63,299 nucleotides of DNA from Bacteroidaceae bacterium (GTDB lineage Bacteria; Bacteroidota; Bacteroidia; Bacteroidales; Bacteroidaceae). Below, piece after piece: positions 1 to 8,769 of the stretch. A program made the position numbers and the translations under genes. The notes below the pieces were generated by a model, which saw only the letters and a program-made list of their open reading frames with translations, had not been told where the DNA came from and ran no database searches. The stretch lies in assembly GCA_017935785.1 (NCBI GenBank), contig JAGBGU010000056.1:1-63299 (forward strand). The letters are read 5' to 3'. How positions within the stretch are numbered: position 1 is the stretch's first letter; each line of letters opens with the position of its first letter.

Positions 1-109
1 AGGTCATTGCCTTGTACAATTCCCCTGTAGTCTGCTTTAATTCCAGATAACGGCTTTCGTCTTTCGCCACAATCTCCTGAATATCTTCTATGGTCAATTC
101 CTTATTCAT
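1..109 (-). CDS. AlbA_2/Schlafen-like ATP-binding protein, N-terminal fragment
   Basis: The first 36 codons of a gene that runs off the left edge. The visible peptide contains LELKQTTGEL. In AlbA_2 (Schlafen AlbA_2) proteins of Bacteroidales this ExK-type segment opens the putative nucleic-acid/ATP-binding domain. Family assignment rests on this short segment only. No rival start is visible. The upstream 128 bp hold no other gene; a possible minus-strand -7 box (TAATTTTG, complement of 149-156) lies ahead of it. The function of the family is poorly defined, and the missing part could change the call. Confidence 0.5.
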   Translation of the reverse strand, partial: MNKELTIEDIQEIVAKDESRYLELKQTTGELYKAMT

Positions 110-237
110 TGTATAAATGATTTGCTCGCTCTGTTTGGTATCACAGTGCAAAATTACACATAATTCATCAAATTCAGCCAAATAGACTTCGTTTTGTTTC
201 CCTCAGATTAGAAATCATAAAAATTCGGTGCAAATTA

Positions 238-570
238 TTACAACTTCATAGAGTTCCTACGCTTCTGAGCCTGTTCATATCTGCCTATGGCAATATCATC
301 CACCTCACGAGCAACCTTGCGATACTCACTATTGGATAGAGTCTCTTTCTTGTCTGCTGTGAATACAAGGAAAGTACCGATAGCTCTGTAATCCTCCTTA
401 TCTTTGCCAAAGGCTTCCATCACGCTCTTGATGGTCCTTGACACGGAAAAATATGGCTGGAAAAACGAAGATAGCTTACTTGGCCCGAGGAGATAGCTAT
501 CTTGGTCCGAGGAGATAGCTAAGTCGGCCTGAGAAGATATCTTCTCTGAAAAAGGGTGTTTTTTACTCAT
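238..570 (-). CDS. Small unknown protein, 110 aa
   Basis: I do not recognise this protein. An upstream extension of the frame would run through the porin promoter and coding start, so I place the start at the MSKKHPF methionine. The product is hydrophilic, without signal peptide or membrane segment. Residues about 10-35 are rich in Ser/Asp and are encoded by three 22-bp repeats. The C-terminal half is charged and probably helical (EAFGKDKEDYRAIG, then EYRKVAREVDDIAIGRYEQA). It is divergent from the porin gene with about 68 bp between starts. It could be a remnant of a longer gene or a Bacteroidales-specific small protein. Confidence 0.45.
   Translation of the reverse strand: MSKKHPFSEKISSQADLAISSDQDSYLLGPSKLSSFFQPYFSVSRTIKSVMEAFGKDKEDYRAIGTFLVFTADKKETLSNSEYRKVAREVDDIAIGRYEQAQKRRNSMKL
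475..540. repeat. Three tandem 22-bp repeats
   Basis: Units at 475-496, 497-518 and 519-540 share a core like TTGGnCCGAGGAGATAG. Units 1 and 2 differ at few positions and unit 3 is more diverged. They lie inside the small minus-strand gene. Because 22 is not a multiple of 3, each copy is read in a different frame, so the peptide does not repeat. Confidence 0.8.
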
Positions 571-578
571 TTTTGGGT

Positions 579-610
579 ATTGTGGCAATTGGCGATTCCC
601 AGTACCTTTG
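579..610 (+). promoter_or_regulatory. Bacteroidetes promoter of the porin operon
   Basis: A perfect -7 element TACCTTTG (603-610) with a weak -33 element (ATTG, 579-582) 20 bp upstream. The predicted start near 617 gives a leader of about 22 nt to the porin ATG at 639. Confidence 0.6.
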
Positions 611-638
611 CACCCGGAAAACAAGTAATTACAACAGA

Positions 639-1943
639 ATGAAAACAAGAAAAATCCTATTGGGCCTGTGTACGCTGGCCGCCGTTTCGCTTTCTGCCCA
701 TCCGCAGGACAGCACGAAAACAAGTATTGGAAAGAAGGTTGCCTCCCGCCTGCAAGTTGGCGGATACGGCGAGGCTGTTATGACGAGAAATTTCTTCAGT
801 GACAAGTATCTGCGCTATACCGATGCCGCCAACTATGCCAACAGCAAGGGACATGGCAGGTTTGACCTTCCGCACATGGTCATTTGGCTCGGATATGATT
901 TCGGTAAGGGATGGAGCCTGGGCACCGAAATAGAGTTTGAACACGGCGGAACCGGAAGCGCCGTGGAGATAGAGGCCGAAGAAGGCGGTGAGTACGAATC
1001 TGATATTGAACGCGGCGGAGAAGTTGTATTGGAACAGTTCTGGATTAACAAGGCTTGGCTTGGCGGAAAGCTAAACATGAAGATTGGTCATATCATTGTA
1101 CCTGTCGGTGCCACAAACATGTACCATATGCCCACGGAATTCTTTACCAATATGCGCCCAGAAGGAGAACGCACCATCCTGCCCTGTACGTGGCACGAAA
1201 CCGGCGTAAGTCTGTGGGGACGTATCGGGGACTGGCGTTACGAGGCCATGGCCCTTCCTGGTTTGGACTCTGACCGTTTCAACAGCCAGAACTGGATTGG
1301 CGGTGGAAAAGGCTCGCCCTATGAATTCAAGATTGCCAACAACTATGCCGGTGCGCTTCGTGTGGACAACTTTTCTGTTCCGGGGTTGCGTCTTTCATTG
1401 AGCGGCTATGTGGGCAATTCGTTCGAAAACACTTTGAGCTCCACCGATTCGGAGAAGTACCGCGGTGTGAAGGGCACCGTGGCCATAGGGGCGTTTGACT
1501 TCTGTTACAATGCCCACAATCTTATTGTACGAGGCAATTTCGACTACGGCCATCTGAGCGATTCGGAACTGATTACAAAATACAACATGTCCATGCGCAA
1601 AGAGTCAGTTTCCCCCAAGCAGTCAGTAGCATCCGACGCCATTGCATGGGGTGCGGAAGCAGGTTACAACTTCTTTGGGCTATCAGAGAAACTGACTCGC
1701 AATAACCAGAAACTTTATGCGTTCGGACGTTTTGAATACTACGATTCCATGCACAAAACGGAAGGCAGCATACAAGACACAAAGTGGTGTGCCAGAAGTC
1801 GTTTCTCCGTAGGTGTGAACTACAAGCCGCTGAACGATATTGTCATCAAGGCCGAATACGGCAAATCCATCCTGGACAAGCAATACAACGACGAGCCTTA
1901 CCTTTCTGTGGGAGTGGCATATGCCGGACTTTTCAAGAGATAA
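639..1943 (+). CDS. Outer-membrane porin-like beta-barrel protein
   Basis: A 434-aa exported protein. The start at 639 follows a good promoter and gives a clean signal peptide (MKTRKILLGLCTLAAVSLSA). The rest alternates aromatic and polar residues as in beta-strands and ends in a barrel-type terminus (GVAYAGLF), resembling phosphate-selective/OprO-P-like Bacteroidetes porins. It is first in a run with imelysin, a di-heme cytochrome and CcsBA, spaced 15-40 bp. I infer that it passes a small solute or metal ligand for these partners. The substrate is not visible in the sequence. Confidence 0.7.
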   Translation: MKTRKILLGLCTLAAVSLSAHPQDSTKTSIGKKVASRLQVGGYGEAVMTRNFFSDKYLRYTDAANYANSKGHGRFDLPHMVIWLGYDFGKGWSLGTEIEFEHGGTGSAVEIEAEEGGEYESDIERGGEVVLEQFWINKAWLGGKLNMKIGHIIVPVGATNMYHMPTEFFTNMRPEGERTILPCTWHETGVSLWGRIGDWRYEAMALPGLDSDRFNSQNWIGGGKGSPYEFKIANNYAGALRVDNFSVPGLRLSLSGYVGNSFENTLSSTDSEKYRGVKGTVAIGAFDFCYNAHNLIVRGNFDYGHLSDSELITKYNMSMRKESVSPKQSVASDAIAWGAEAGYNFFGLSEKLTRNNQKLYAFGRFEYYDSMHKTEGSIQDTKWCARSRFSVGVNYKPLNDIVIKAEYGKSILDKQYNDEPYLSVGVAYAGLFKR

Positions 1944-1983
1944 ACTGATAACAACCATTATTTATTCTTAAATACACAAACGC

Positions 1984-3153
1984 ATGAAAAAGATTTTCAA
2001 GACAGTCATGTGCCTGGCCCTGGGAGCCCTCATGACAACCGCTTGCAGCGAAGACGAAGACAACAAGCCTGCCGAAAGCACTTCGGCAAAAGAAACAGCC
2101 CTGCAAAAGGCCCTTGTCCCCTATGTGGACAACACAGTGGTAAAGACCTACAAGGGAATGGCAGACAATGCCCTGTTGCTGGCAGAAGCCTGCAAGAGTA
2201 TCCGACAGGCTCATCAGGACGGAACCCTGACTACGGAAATGATTGCCGAAGCCGGAAACTACTGGAAGGAGAGCCGCCGTTATTGGGAAGAGAGCGAAGC
2301 CTTTCTGTACGGAGCTGCCGCCGACTACAATATTGACCCGCACATTGACTCATGGCCCCTGGACAAGAATGCCATGGAGGATTTGCTCGCCGACATCAAT
2401 GCCGGCAAGAACTGGTCCATTGACAACAACATCAACTACGGACTGCTGGGGTTCCATGCCGTGGAATACATGCTTTTTGAACTGACGGCAGACGGCAGTA
2501 CATCTGTTCCCCATTCTACAACCTATACCGCGGCCGAACTGGTTTATCTGGTGGCTGTGGCAGATGACCTTGCCGCCCAATGCGTACGTCTGGAAGCCGC
2601 CTGGGCAGGAATGGACAACATTTCATCCGACAAATACAGTCTGCTGGCAGACCTGGAGCTGGAACCCAGCATCAATTATGGCGAGAACATGAAACAGGCG
2701 GGCAAGGCAGGCAGCTTGTACAAGACTTGCCAGGAGGCTGCCGAGGAATTGGTTGATGGATGCATTACCATTGCCGACGAGGTTGCAAACACAAAGATTG
2801 GCACCCCCGTAAGAGGAGCGACTGGCGGAACTGACGGAGACCGCAACTACATTGAGTCGCCCTATTCTCTTAATTCCATCGTGGACTTTCAGGGCAACAT
2901 TATCTCCATCCGCAACGCCTACAGCGGTTCCAATGAGGCAGATGCTTCTGTGGGCGACTATATAAAGAAGGTTAATCCCAGTCTGCACGCCAAGGTAATG
3001 AACCTTATCCAGGAATCATACGACTGCATAGGCCGGATAAAGGAACCCTTTGTACAGCACCTGGCCGACCCCGAACCAACCGCTGCCATCGACAAGGTGA
3101 ACGAACTGGTTGGCGCGCTTGAAGAAGTGAATGCAGAATTGTCAAAACAGTAA
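1984..3153 (+). CDS. Imelysin-family (Peptidase_M75/ICMP-like) lipoprotein
   Basis: 389 aa. The N-terminus is a lipoprotein signal with lipobox cysteine C21 (MTTAC), followed by an acidic linker. The GxHxxE imelysin motif is present as G156-F-H158-A-V-E161, and the protein is mostly helical as expected for the two four-helix-bundle fold. The family (EfeO, IrpA, insulin-cleaving membrane protease) is usually tied to iron uptake rather than proved proteolysis. It lies 40 bp after the porin gene and 19 bp before the di-heme cytochrome gene, a common partnership. Role inferred: surface or periplasmic metal binding. Confidence 0.85.
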   Translation: MKKIFKTVMCLALGALMTTACSEDEDNKPAESTSAKETALQKALVPYVDNTVVKTYKGMADNALLLAEACKSIRQAHQDGTLTTEMIAEAGNYWKESRRYWEESEAFLYGAAADYNIDPHIDSWPLDKNAMEDLLADINAGKNWSIDNNINYGLLGFHAVEYMLFELTADGSTSVPHSTTYTAAELVYLVAVADDLAAQCVRLEAAWAGMDNISSDKYSLLADLELEPSINYGENMKQAGKAGSLYKTCQEAAEELVDGCITIADEVANTKIGTPVRGATGGTDGDRNYIESPYSLNSIVDFQGNIISIRNAYSGSNEADASVGDYIKKVNPSLHAKVMNLIQESYDCIGRIKEPFVQHLADPEPTAAIDKVNELVGALEEVNAELSKQ

Positions 3154-3172
3154 ATCTTATCATAATAGCATC

Positions 3173-4819
3173 ATGAAGACAAGACATTATTTATTCCTTG
3201 CCATACTGGCGGGATGTATGGCATCCTGCTCGGACGAGGAAGAAAACACCGCACAGGAAAACAAGCCACAAGAGTTGCCTGAATGGTATTATACAGGCGG
3301 AAAGTTGGGTACTTCGTACATCATGACTTCCCATGCCTTTGAACAGCCCACCGAGGCGGTTATGAACGCCAACATGTATCCTTCGTTCAAGAACGGAGAG
3401 GCCTTGTTCGAGAACCCTTTCATGACCAACAACGAGGGTGTGCGTTCCGGGTTAGGTCCTGTCTATATCCGCACGTCCTGCCTCCACTGCCATCCGGGAT
3501 ACGGCCATGGCAAGAAGATAGGAACCGGAAGTTTCCGCACGGACGAGGTGGGAAACGGTTGTCTGCTGGTGGTCTACAACAAGGACACAGAGGCCTATGT
3601 ACCCTGGCTGGCCGGAATGCCGCAAAGCCATGCCGTGGCTCCTTTCAAGGCTCCTGTTGACGAGAAGAAAATCAAAGTGGAATGGAGAAGCCACACGGAT
3701 GAATGGGGCAACAGATTCCCCGACGGAGAACAGTACGAACTGGTTTACCCCGAAGTGGAGATGCCACGCGAAGCCATCTATGCCTATAACGAGGGCGTGC
3801 TTACCGACGCCGACCTGGGCAACTACGGTGTCAAGCTAGAATCAACCATCGGCATTTACGGAACCGGCTTGCTGGATGCCATAGATGACGAGGACATCAT
3901 AGCCGAATGGGCCAAGCAGGAAAAGGACGGCTATATGAAGAACGGGCTGAACAAGGCCTATTTTGAAAACGGCCAGTGGAAAAGTTTCTATGCCAACACG
4001 GCACAGGGGGGAGACGGCACCAAGTATGTGCGCCGTTATACCTATGCCATGAGCCGCGGACCATTGCAGGACGGCGCCGGAGCCAATGCCTTCTGGAACA
4101 TTACCAATGCAACGAGGAGCGATCGCCGCTTCCATTATCTGGATGCTGCCGGTTCTTGGGCAAAGGCTTCTGCCGCCGACAAAGAGGTGCAGGCCGGGTT
4201 TGAGGAATACATTGCACAGATTGACCCGGACAAGAAGTATCCCGAATTCTGGAACGGAACAATGGAGGAACGTATCAGCGCCTATCTGACGGGCAAGAAC
4301 CTTCCCGTTGAGGTAACGGACCAGGAATACGTAGACCTGATGGTCTGGCACCGCGGACTGGCCGTGCCGGCAGCGCGCAACGTAAATGACAAGAGCGTGT
4401 TGCGCGGAAAGGAACTCTTCACACAAATCGGTTGCGACTATTGCCACCGCCCCAGCTGGACTACAGGCGAAGATGTGGTACGCGACCCCGCACGCTTCTT
4501 CAAGGGCGACGAGCTTCCCCGTTACCCGCATCAGACCATCTGGCCCTACACGGACATGGTACAGCACAAGCTGTGCATGGTAAACGACATACGTACAGGT
4601 TGGTGCCGCACCACACCTCTTTGGGGACGCGGACTGCACCAGAAGTGTACGGGTTCGCCCACAGCAGACAGACTGCATGACAACCGTGCCCGCAACGTAA
4701 TAGAAGCCATCATGTGGCACGGAAGCGCAGAGTCAGACGCACGCAAGACTGTAGAGCTGTTCCGCGAGCTTTCCAAAGAAGACCGCGATGCGGTTGTTGC
4801 CTTTATTGACGCCATTTAA
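3173..4819 (+). CDS. Di-heme oxidoreductase lipoprotein (DUF1111 / thiol oxidoreductase type)
   Basis: 548 aa. I chose the ATG at 3173 because it begins a lipoprotein signal (LAGC at C15, or MASC at C19). Two CxxCH heme-c sites are visible: CLHCH (C103-H107) and CDYCH (C421-H425). The length and wide spacing of the two hemes fit the di-heme oxidoreductase family found beside imelysins. Heme must be attached outside the inner membrane, and the next gene encodes the synthase. It probably passes electrons linked to metal handling; the electron partner is unknown. Confidence 0.85.
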   Translation: MKTRHYLFLAILAGCMASCSDEEENTAQENKPQELPEWYYTGGKLGTSYIMTSHAFEQPTEAVMNANMYPSFKNGEALFENPFMTNNEGVRSGLGPVYIRTSCLHCHPGYGHGKKIGTGSFRTDEVGNGCLLVVYNKDTEAYVPWLAGMPQSHAVAPFKAPVDEKKIKVEWRSHTDEWGNRFPDGEQYELVYPEVEMPREAIYAYNEGVLTDADLGNYGVKLESTIGIYGTGLLDAIDDEDIIAEWAKQEKDGYMKNGLNKAYFENGQWKSFYANTAQGGDGTKYVRRYTYAMSRGPLQDGAGANAFWNITNATRSDRRFHYLDAAGSWAKASAADKEVQAGFEEYIAQIDPDKKYPEFWNGTMEERISAYLTGKNLPVEVTDQEYVDLMVWHRGLAVPAARNVNDKSVLRGKELFTQIGCDYCHRPSWTTGEDVVRDPARFFKGDELPRYPHQTIWPYTDMVQHKLCMVNDIRTGWCRTTPLWGRGLHQKCTGSPTADRLHDNRARNVIEAIMWHGSAESDARKTVELFRELSKEDRDAVVAFIDAI

Positions 4820-4833
4820 ACCTCATACACCTG

Positions 4834-7044
4834 ATGAAAGCCATCCGCCTGTACAAGCACATTGCCTTTTGGGGACTGACGGCAGTTACCCTGACACTTG
4901 CCGTTGCCACCCTTGTGGAGAAATATTATGGGACCGAATTTGTGCGCACCCATATCTACACCTCACCCTGGATGATGGTACTGTGGGGTAGCGCCGTCCA
5001 TTTTGGTCTGTTCTATCTCCTGAGATTGAAACTGTACAGGCGGATGGCAACCTTTCTTATCCATGCCGCCCTTCTGCTCATCCTGGCCGGTGCCTTCATT
5101 ACACACCGACACGGCAAACAGGGGCGCATCCATCTTCGCACTGGTGGTCAGGTTACGCATTTTACTGTAGACAAGGATGAGGCGCTGCCTTTTGTGCTGG
5201 AACTGGAAAGTTTTGAGTTGAAGTGTCACAAAGGCTCCTTGGCACCCATGGATTACATCAGCCACCTACGTATTCGGGACGGGGAAAAGGAAATAGTTGC
5301 TTCCGTATCCATGAACAGAATATTCTCTTACCGCGGACACCGTCTTTATCAGTCGGGTTATGACGAGGATGGGAAGGGAAGCGTGCTTTCTGTCAATTAT
5401 GATCCTTGGGGCATTGGCATCACCTATAGCGGGTATGCGCTTCTTTTTATTGCCATGTGTACATTCTTCTCCGACCGCAGCAGTCATTTCCGTAAGTTAC
5501 TGAAGCATCCGCTTTTGCATAAGAGAGGAAAAAGGGGAATGGCCATATTGTTGCTGATTCCGTCATTGGCGGCTCATGCACAGTCCGCAACACTTTCATC
5601 CAAAACGGCAGAAGCTTTTGGCAAAATGTGTGTCTACTATAACGACCGCATCTGTCCCATGCAGACAATGGCATACGACTTCACGCTGAAAGTCTACGGC
5701 AAATCAGCATACAAAGGGTTGTCGCCCGAACAAGTACTCTCCGGTTGGTTTTTCCATTACGACAGCTGGAAGAACGAGCCTTTTATCCATATTAAGGAGG
5801 AGAGTATAAGGAAAATACTGGGTATAGATGGGGAATATGCCTGTCTGACAGACTTCACCTCGTTTGAGGGATACAAACTGCAACATGCCCTTGCCAGCGA
5901 AGACGCAACCCTGCGGCGTGCGGCAGAGAAGAACAACGAGAAGTTCAATCTTGTGAGTATGCTGTGCACCGGTTCCCTGCTTAAGATTTACCCTATACAT
6001 GAGGCGGACAGCACAGTACTCCGGTGGTATGCGCTCACAGACAGATTGCCGGAAAATCTGCCCTATGACCATTGGCTGTTCATCAAGCAGAGCATGAACC
6101 TTGTGGCGGAAAAGGTTATACAGCAAAACGATTCCGCCATTATTGGACTACTTGGGAAGATTTCCCTTTACCAACGAAAGGTGGTGGCAGAGGCCATGCC
6201 GTCTGAACAAAAGCTACAGGCAGAGCGTCTGTATAACCGCTGTAGTCTGCAACCAGGAATCTCCGTTGTCACAATGACTTTCGGTATCCTGTATTTTCTT
6301 TTGTTCGTAACCCTTCCACAGATTGCAGTCCGTTACAGATGCGGCATTACGGCGGTCTGTTTTGCTGTGCTTATGCTGGTCTGGCTGTCGTTGCGTATTG
6401 TGCTGCGCTGGTATATAGGCGGAAATGTACCACTGACAAACGGACATGAAACCCTGGAGTTTATGGCGTGGGGGGCGCTGGTAACCCTTCTCTTGGCAGG
6501 ACACCGCATGCACATTCTCCGTCCTGCCGGACTGTTGATGTGCGGAGTGGCGATGCTTGTGTCATGGATGGGGCAAAAGTCTCCGCAGATTACCCCCCTT
6601 ATTCCCGTTCTCCACTCGCCTCTTCTCTGTATTCACGTGGCGGCAATCATGCTGGCATATTGCCTTCTTGCCTTTTCCATGTGCTGTGCCGTGGCCGCAT
6701 TCATCGCACGTCTGTGCAGGAAAGTGAATCCGGATGAAACAGAATACCTTTATGTAGTGAGCAACCTCATGCTTTATCCCGCCGTTTTCTTGCTTGCCGC
6801 CGGAATCTTCATCGGAGCAGTTTGGGCAAACATATCCTGGGGAAGATATTGGGGCTGGGATCCCAAAGAAGTATGGGCACTCATCACCATGCTCATATAC
6901 GCCGCGCCGCTGCATTGCCGTTCCATTCCCTTTTTCCGTAATCACATTCGATACCACGCTTATATCCTTGCGGCCTTCCTGGCAGTGGTAATGACCTATT
7001 TTGGAGTAAACTTTTTGTTGGGCGGCATGCACAGCTATGCATAA
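4834..7044 (+). CDS. ccsBA: CcsBA-type cytochrome c synthase (ResB-CcsA fusion)
   Basis: 736 aa. The N-terminal third has ResB/CcsB-like membrane segments (about residues 10-30, 45-65, 75-95, 200-220) with a periplasmic region. The C-terminal 300 residues are CcsA-like, with many membrane spans and the tryptophan-rich heme-handling motif WGRYWGWDPKE near residues 669-679. System II fusions deliver heme to CxxCH motifs. It starts 14 bp after the di-heme cytochrome gene, so it most likely matures that protein. A second substrate elsewhere is possible. Confidence 0.88.
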   Translation: MKAIRLYKHIAFWGLTAVTLTLAVATLVEKYYGTEFVRTHIYTSPWMMVLWGSAVHFGLFYLLRLKLYRRMATFLIHAALLLILAGAFITHRHGKQGRIHLRTGGQVTHFTVDKDEALPFVLELESFELKCHKGSLAPMDYISHLRIRDGEKEIVASVSMNRIFSYRGHRLYQSGYDEDGKGSVLSVNYDPWGIGITYSGYALLFIAMCTFFSDRSSHFRKLLKHPLLHKRGKRGMAILLLIPSLAAHAQSATLSSKTAEAFGKMCVYYNDRICPMQTMAYDFTLKVYGKSAYKGLSPEQVLSGWFFHYDSWKNEPFIHIKEESIRKILGIDGEYACLTDFTSFEGYKLQHALASEDATLRRAAEKNNEKFNLVSMLCTGSLLKIYPIHEADSTVLRWYALTDRLPENLPYDHWLFIKQSMNLVAEKVIQQNDSAIIGLLGKISLYQRKVVAEAMPSEQKLQAERLYNRCSLQPGISVVTMTFGILYFLLFVTLPQIAVRYRCGITAVCFAVLMLVWLSLRIVLRWYIGGNVPLTNGHETLEFMAWGALVTLLLAGHRMHILRPAGLLMCGVAMLVSWMGQKSPQITPLIPVLHSPLLCIHVAAIMLAYCLLAFSMCCAVAAFIARLCRKVNPDETEYLYVVSNLMLYPAVFLLAAGIFIGAVWANISWGRYWGWDPKEVWALITMLIYAAPLHCRSIPFFRNHIRYHAYILAAFLAVVMTYFGVNFLLGGMHSYA

Positions 7045-7050
7045 AATATA

Positions 7051-7082
7051 ATGTGGGGCAAGGAATGCTCCCTGCCCCACAT
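7051..7082. terminator. Hairpin between convergent ccsBA and efp
   Basis: A perfect 10-bp stem (ATGTGGGGCA / TGCCCCACAT), extended by a GG-CC step around a short loop. The minus-strand side is followed by a T-rich stretch; the plus side has no clear T-run. It sits between two converging genes and probably ends both transcripts. Confidence 0.65.
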
Positions 7083-7114
7083 CGCTTATGTAAAATAGGT
7101 TTGTCAGTTTTGTA

Positions 7115-7678
7115 TTACTTTACACGGCCCAGATAAGAACCGTCGCGGGTATCAACCTCAACCATTTCGCCCTCTTCAATGAACAGGGGTACACGGATTT
7201 CGGCTCCGGTCTCCACCTTGGCAGGCTTCAGGGTATTGGTGGCGGTGTCGCCCTTCAGACCAGGCTCAGTCCAAGTAATCTGCAAGTGAACCTTAGCGGG
7301 AACCTCGGCATAAAGAACTGTCTCTGTGCTGGCGTCGGTAACCACAACCACATCCTGGCTTTCCTTCATGAAGGGGAGTCCGATAACCTGTTCGCCGGGA
7401 ATGGTAATCTGCTCGAAGGTCTCGTTGTTCATGAAGATCAGGTCTTCACCATCCTTATAAAGATACTGGTAGGGGCGGCGCTCAACGCGAACATCCTCCA
7501 GCTTTTCTCCGATATTGAAACGGCGTTCCAATACGCCACCGTTCACAACGTCCTTCAGGGTTACGTTCATGATGGTGTTTCCCTTACCGGGCTTGCGGTG
7601 CAAGAAGTCGATGCAGAAATAAAGTTTGCCATCCAGACGGATGCAGGTTCCTTTCTTAATGTCCTGTGAATTGATCAT
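7115..7678 (-). CDS. efp: Elongation factor P
   Basis: 187 aa, the usual EF-P length, with the three beta-barrel domain pattern and the typical C-terminal ending (VDTRDGSYLGRVK). EF-P enters the ribosomal E site and relieves stalling at polyproline stretches. The tip loop reads RKPGKGNT with a lysine at residue 32, so the modified position is Lys rather than Arg, excluding EarP-type rhamnosylation. No modification gene lies nearby. It is divergent from rpmH, which is typical of the order. Confidence 0.95.
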   Translation of the reverse strand: MINSQDIKKGTCIRLDGKLYFCIDFLHRKPGKGNTIMNVTLKDVVNGGVLERRFNIGEKLEDVRVERRPYQYLYKDGEDLIFMNNETFEQITIPGEQVIGLPFMKESQDVVVVTDASTETVLYAEVPAKVHLQITWTEPGLKGDTATNTLKPAKVETGAEIRVPLFIEEGEMVEVDTRDGSYLGRVK

Positions 7679-7720
7679 AAAATATTGCTTATTTATAGAT
7701 GATTATTGATTTCGCGCTGC

Positions 7721-7753
7721 AAAGATAACTCATTTTTAGAGAAAAACCGCAAA
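7721..7753 (-). promoter_or_regulatory. Bacteroidetes promoter of efp
   Basis: On the minus strand a -7 box TATCTTTG (complement of 7721-7728) has a TTTG element (complement of 7750-7753) 21 bp upstream. Transcription would begin near 7714 and give a leader of about 35 nt. Confidence 0.55.
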
Positions 7754-7779
7754 AGTTTAGCGCAAAAATGACTTAACTC

Positions 7780-7810
7780 TTGCAAGTTTGGAAAAAAGTG
7801 GCTAATTTTG
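7780..7810 (+). promoter_or_regulatory. Bacteroidetes promoter of rpmH
   Basis: A -7 box TAATTTTG (7803-7810) is preceded at 19 bp by a degenerate -33 element (TTGC, 7780-7783). It lies 45 bp before the rpmH start. A second TTTG at 7787-7790 is too close to be the -33 element. Confidence 0.5.
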
Positions 7811-7855
7811 CACCCCGAATTAGGATTGGAATAACAATAAAAAGAAAATTAAGAT

Positions 7856-8011
7856 ATGAAAAGAACATTTCAGCCCCACAACCGTCGCCGTAAGAACAAG
7901 CACGGTTTCCGTGAAAGAATGGCCACAGCCAATGGCCGTCGCGTATTGGCATCTCGTCGCGCAAAGGGACGCAAGAAGTTGACCGTTTCTGACGAGAAGC
8001 ATGGCAAGTAA
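7856..8011 (+). CDS. rpmH: 50S ribosomal protein L34
   Basis: 51 aa. The product begins [19 protein letters not shown] and continues with the conserved arginine-rich pattern [22 protein letters not shown], diagnostic of bL34. The short acidic tail after the RKKL block is usual in Bacteroidetes. It is a large-subunit protein near the exit tunnel. In many bacteria rpmH sits by rnpA at the origin; here it stands between efp and a PASTA gene and is closed by its own terminator. Confidence 0.97.
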   Translation: MKRTFQPHNRRRKNKHGFRERMATANGRRVLASRRAKGRKKLTVSDEKHGK

Positions 8012-8035
8012 TTGCAAAAAATGACTTAAGCATAA

Positions 8036-8073
8036 AAGAAGTAAGGGCAACTTTACTTCTTTTTTGTTTTTTT
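8036..8073 (+). terminator. Rho-independent terminator of rpmH
   Basis: A stem AAGAAGTAA (8036-8044) pairs with TTACTTCTT (8053-8061) around an 8-nt loop and runs directly into a T-rich tract. A -7-like TATCTTTG (8077-8084) follows and probably starts the next transcript. Confidence 0.8.
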
Positions 8074-8111
8074 ATGTATCTTTGAAGCAAATTATAAGCA
8101 TATTAGGAAAA

Positions 8112-8756
8112 ATGACATTCAAAGAATTCGGAAAGAAAATATTCAGTCCCCTCATCTGGGGCAATTTTCTGGCCATGGGACTGGTTGCCATGGGACTGGT
8201 TATAGGGCTGTGGTACTTTATGAAGGACTATACCCACCACGGTGAAAGCATAGAAGTGCCCAACGTAAAAGGCATGCCCTTCCACGATGCGGAATATGCG
8301 CTGCAACGTGCCGGACTGATTGCCGTTGTCGCAGACTCATCGTACAACCGCACGCTTCCGGCCGGCACCATACTTGAACAACTGCCCGTAAGCGGAAAAC
8401 TGGTAAAGAGCGGACGCGAGATCCAGCTAACCATCAACACATCAGAAACCCCCACCCTGACCGTGCCCGACATTGCGGACAACTGTTCGCTGCGCGAAGC
8501 CGAAGCCAAGCTGAAGGCACAGGGTTTCAAGATAGGACCCGTTGAATACATCCCCGGAGACAAGGACTGGGTGCTGGGCGTAAAGTGCCGCGGCCGCCAT
8601 GTAATGGCCGGAGAGCGCATACCCATTGACGCACCGCTGGTTCTGGTTGTGGGAAACACAGCCGTTGAGGGCGAAGAGGAAATCCTCTCTGAAGAAGAGT
8701 TGAATGACAGCACCGCCATCGGCGAAGAGGCTGAGGAAATAGAAATAGCACTGTAA
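8112..8756 (+). CDS. PASTA-domain membrane protein
   Basis: 214 aa. I chose the ATG at 8112 because the -7 box at 8077-8084 would start transcription just upstream. A short cytoplasmic head is followed by one membrane helix (about residues 17-37), then two PASTA repeats opening with SIEVPNVKGMP and TLTVPDIADN, and a Glu-rich tail. PASTA domains bind peptidoglycan fragments. There is no kinase domain. It is first in a tight run with rluD and ddl, as in other Bacteroidales, which suggests an envelope role. Confidence 0.85.
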   Translation: MTFKEFGKKIFSPLIWGNFLAMGLVAMGLVIGLWYFMKDYTHHGESIEVPNVKGMPFHDAEYALQRAGLIAVVADSSYNRTLPAGTILEQLPVSGKLVKSGREIQLTINTSETPTLTVPDIADNCSLREAEAKLKAQGFKIGPVEYIPGDKDWVLGVKCRGRHVMAGERIPIDAPLVLVVGNTAVEGEEEILSEEELNDSTAIGEEAEEIEIAL

Positions 8757-8769
8757 GGAGAAGAATGAG

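Noticed and set aside
238..723. A longer start for the small gene at the left
   Set aside because: It would cross the porin promoter and coding start; the inner ATG at 570 avoids this.
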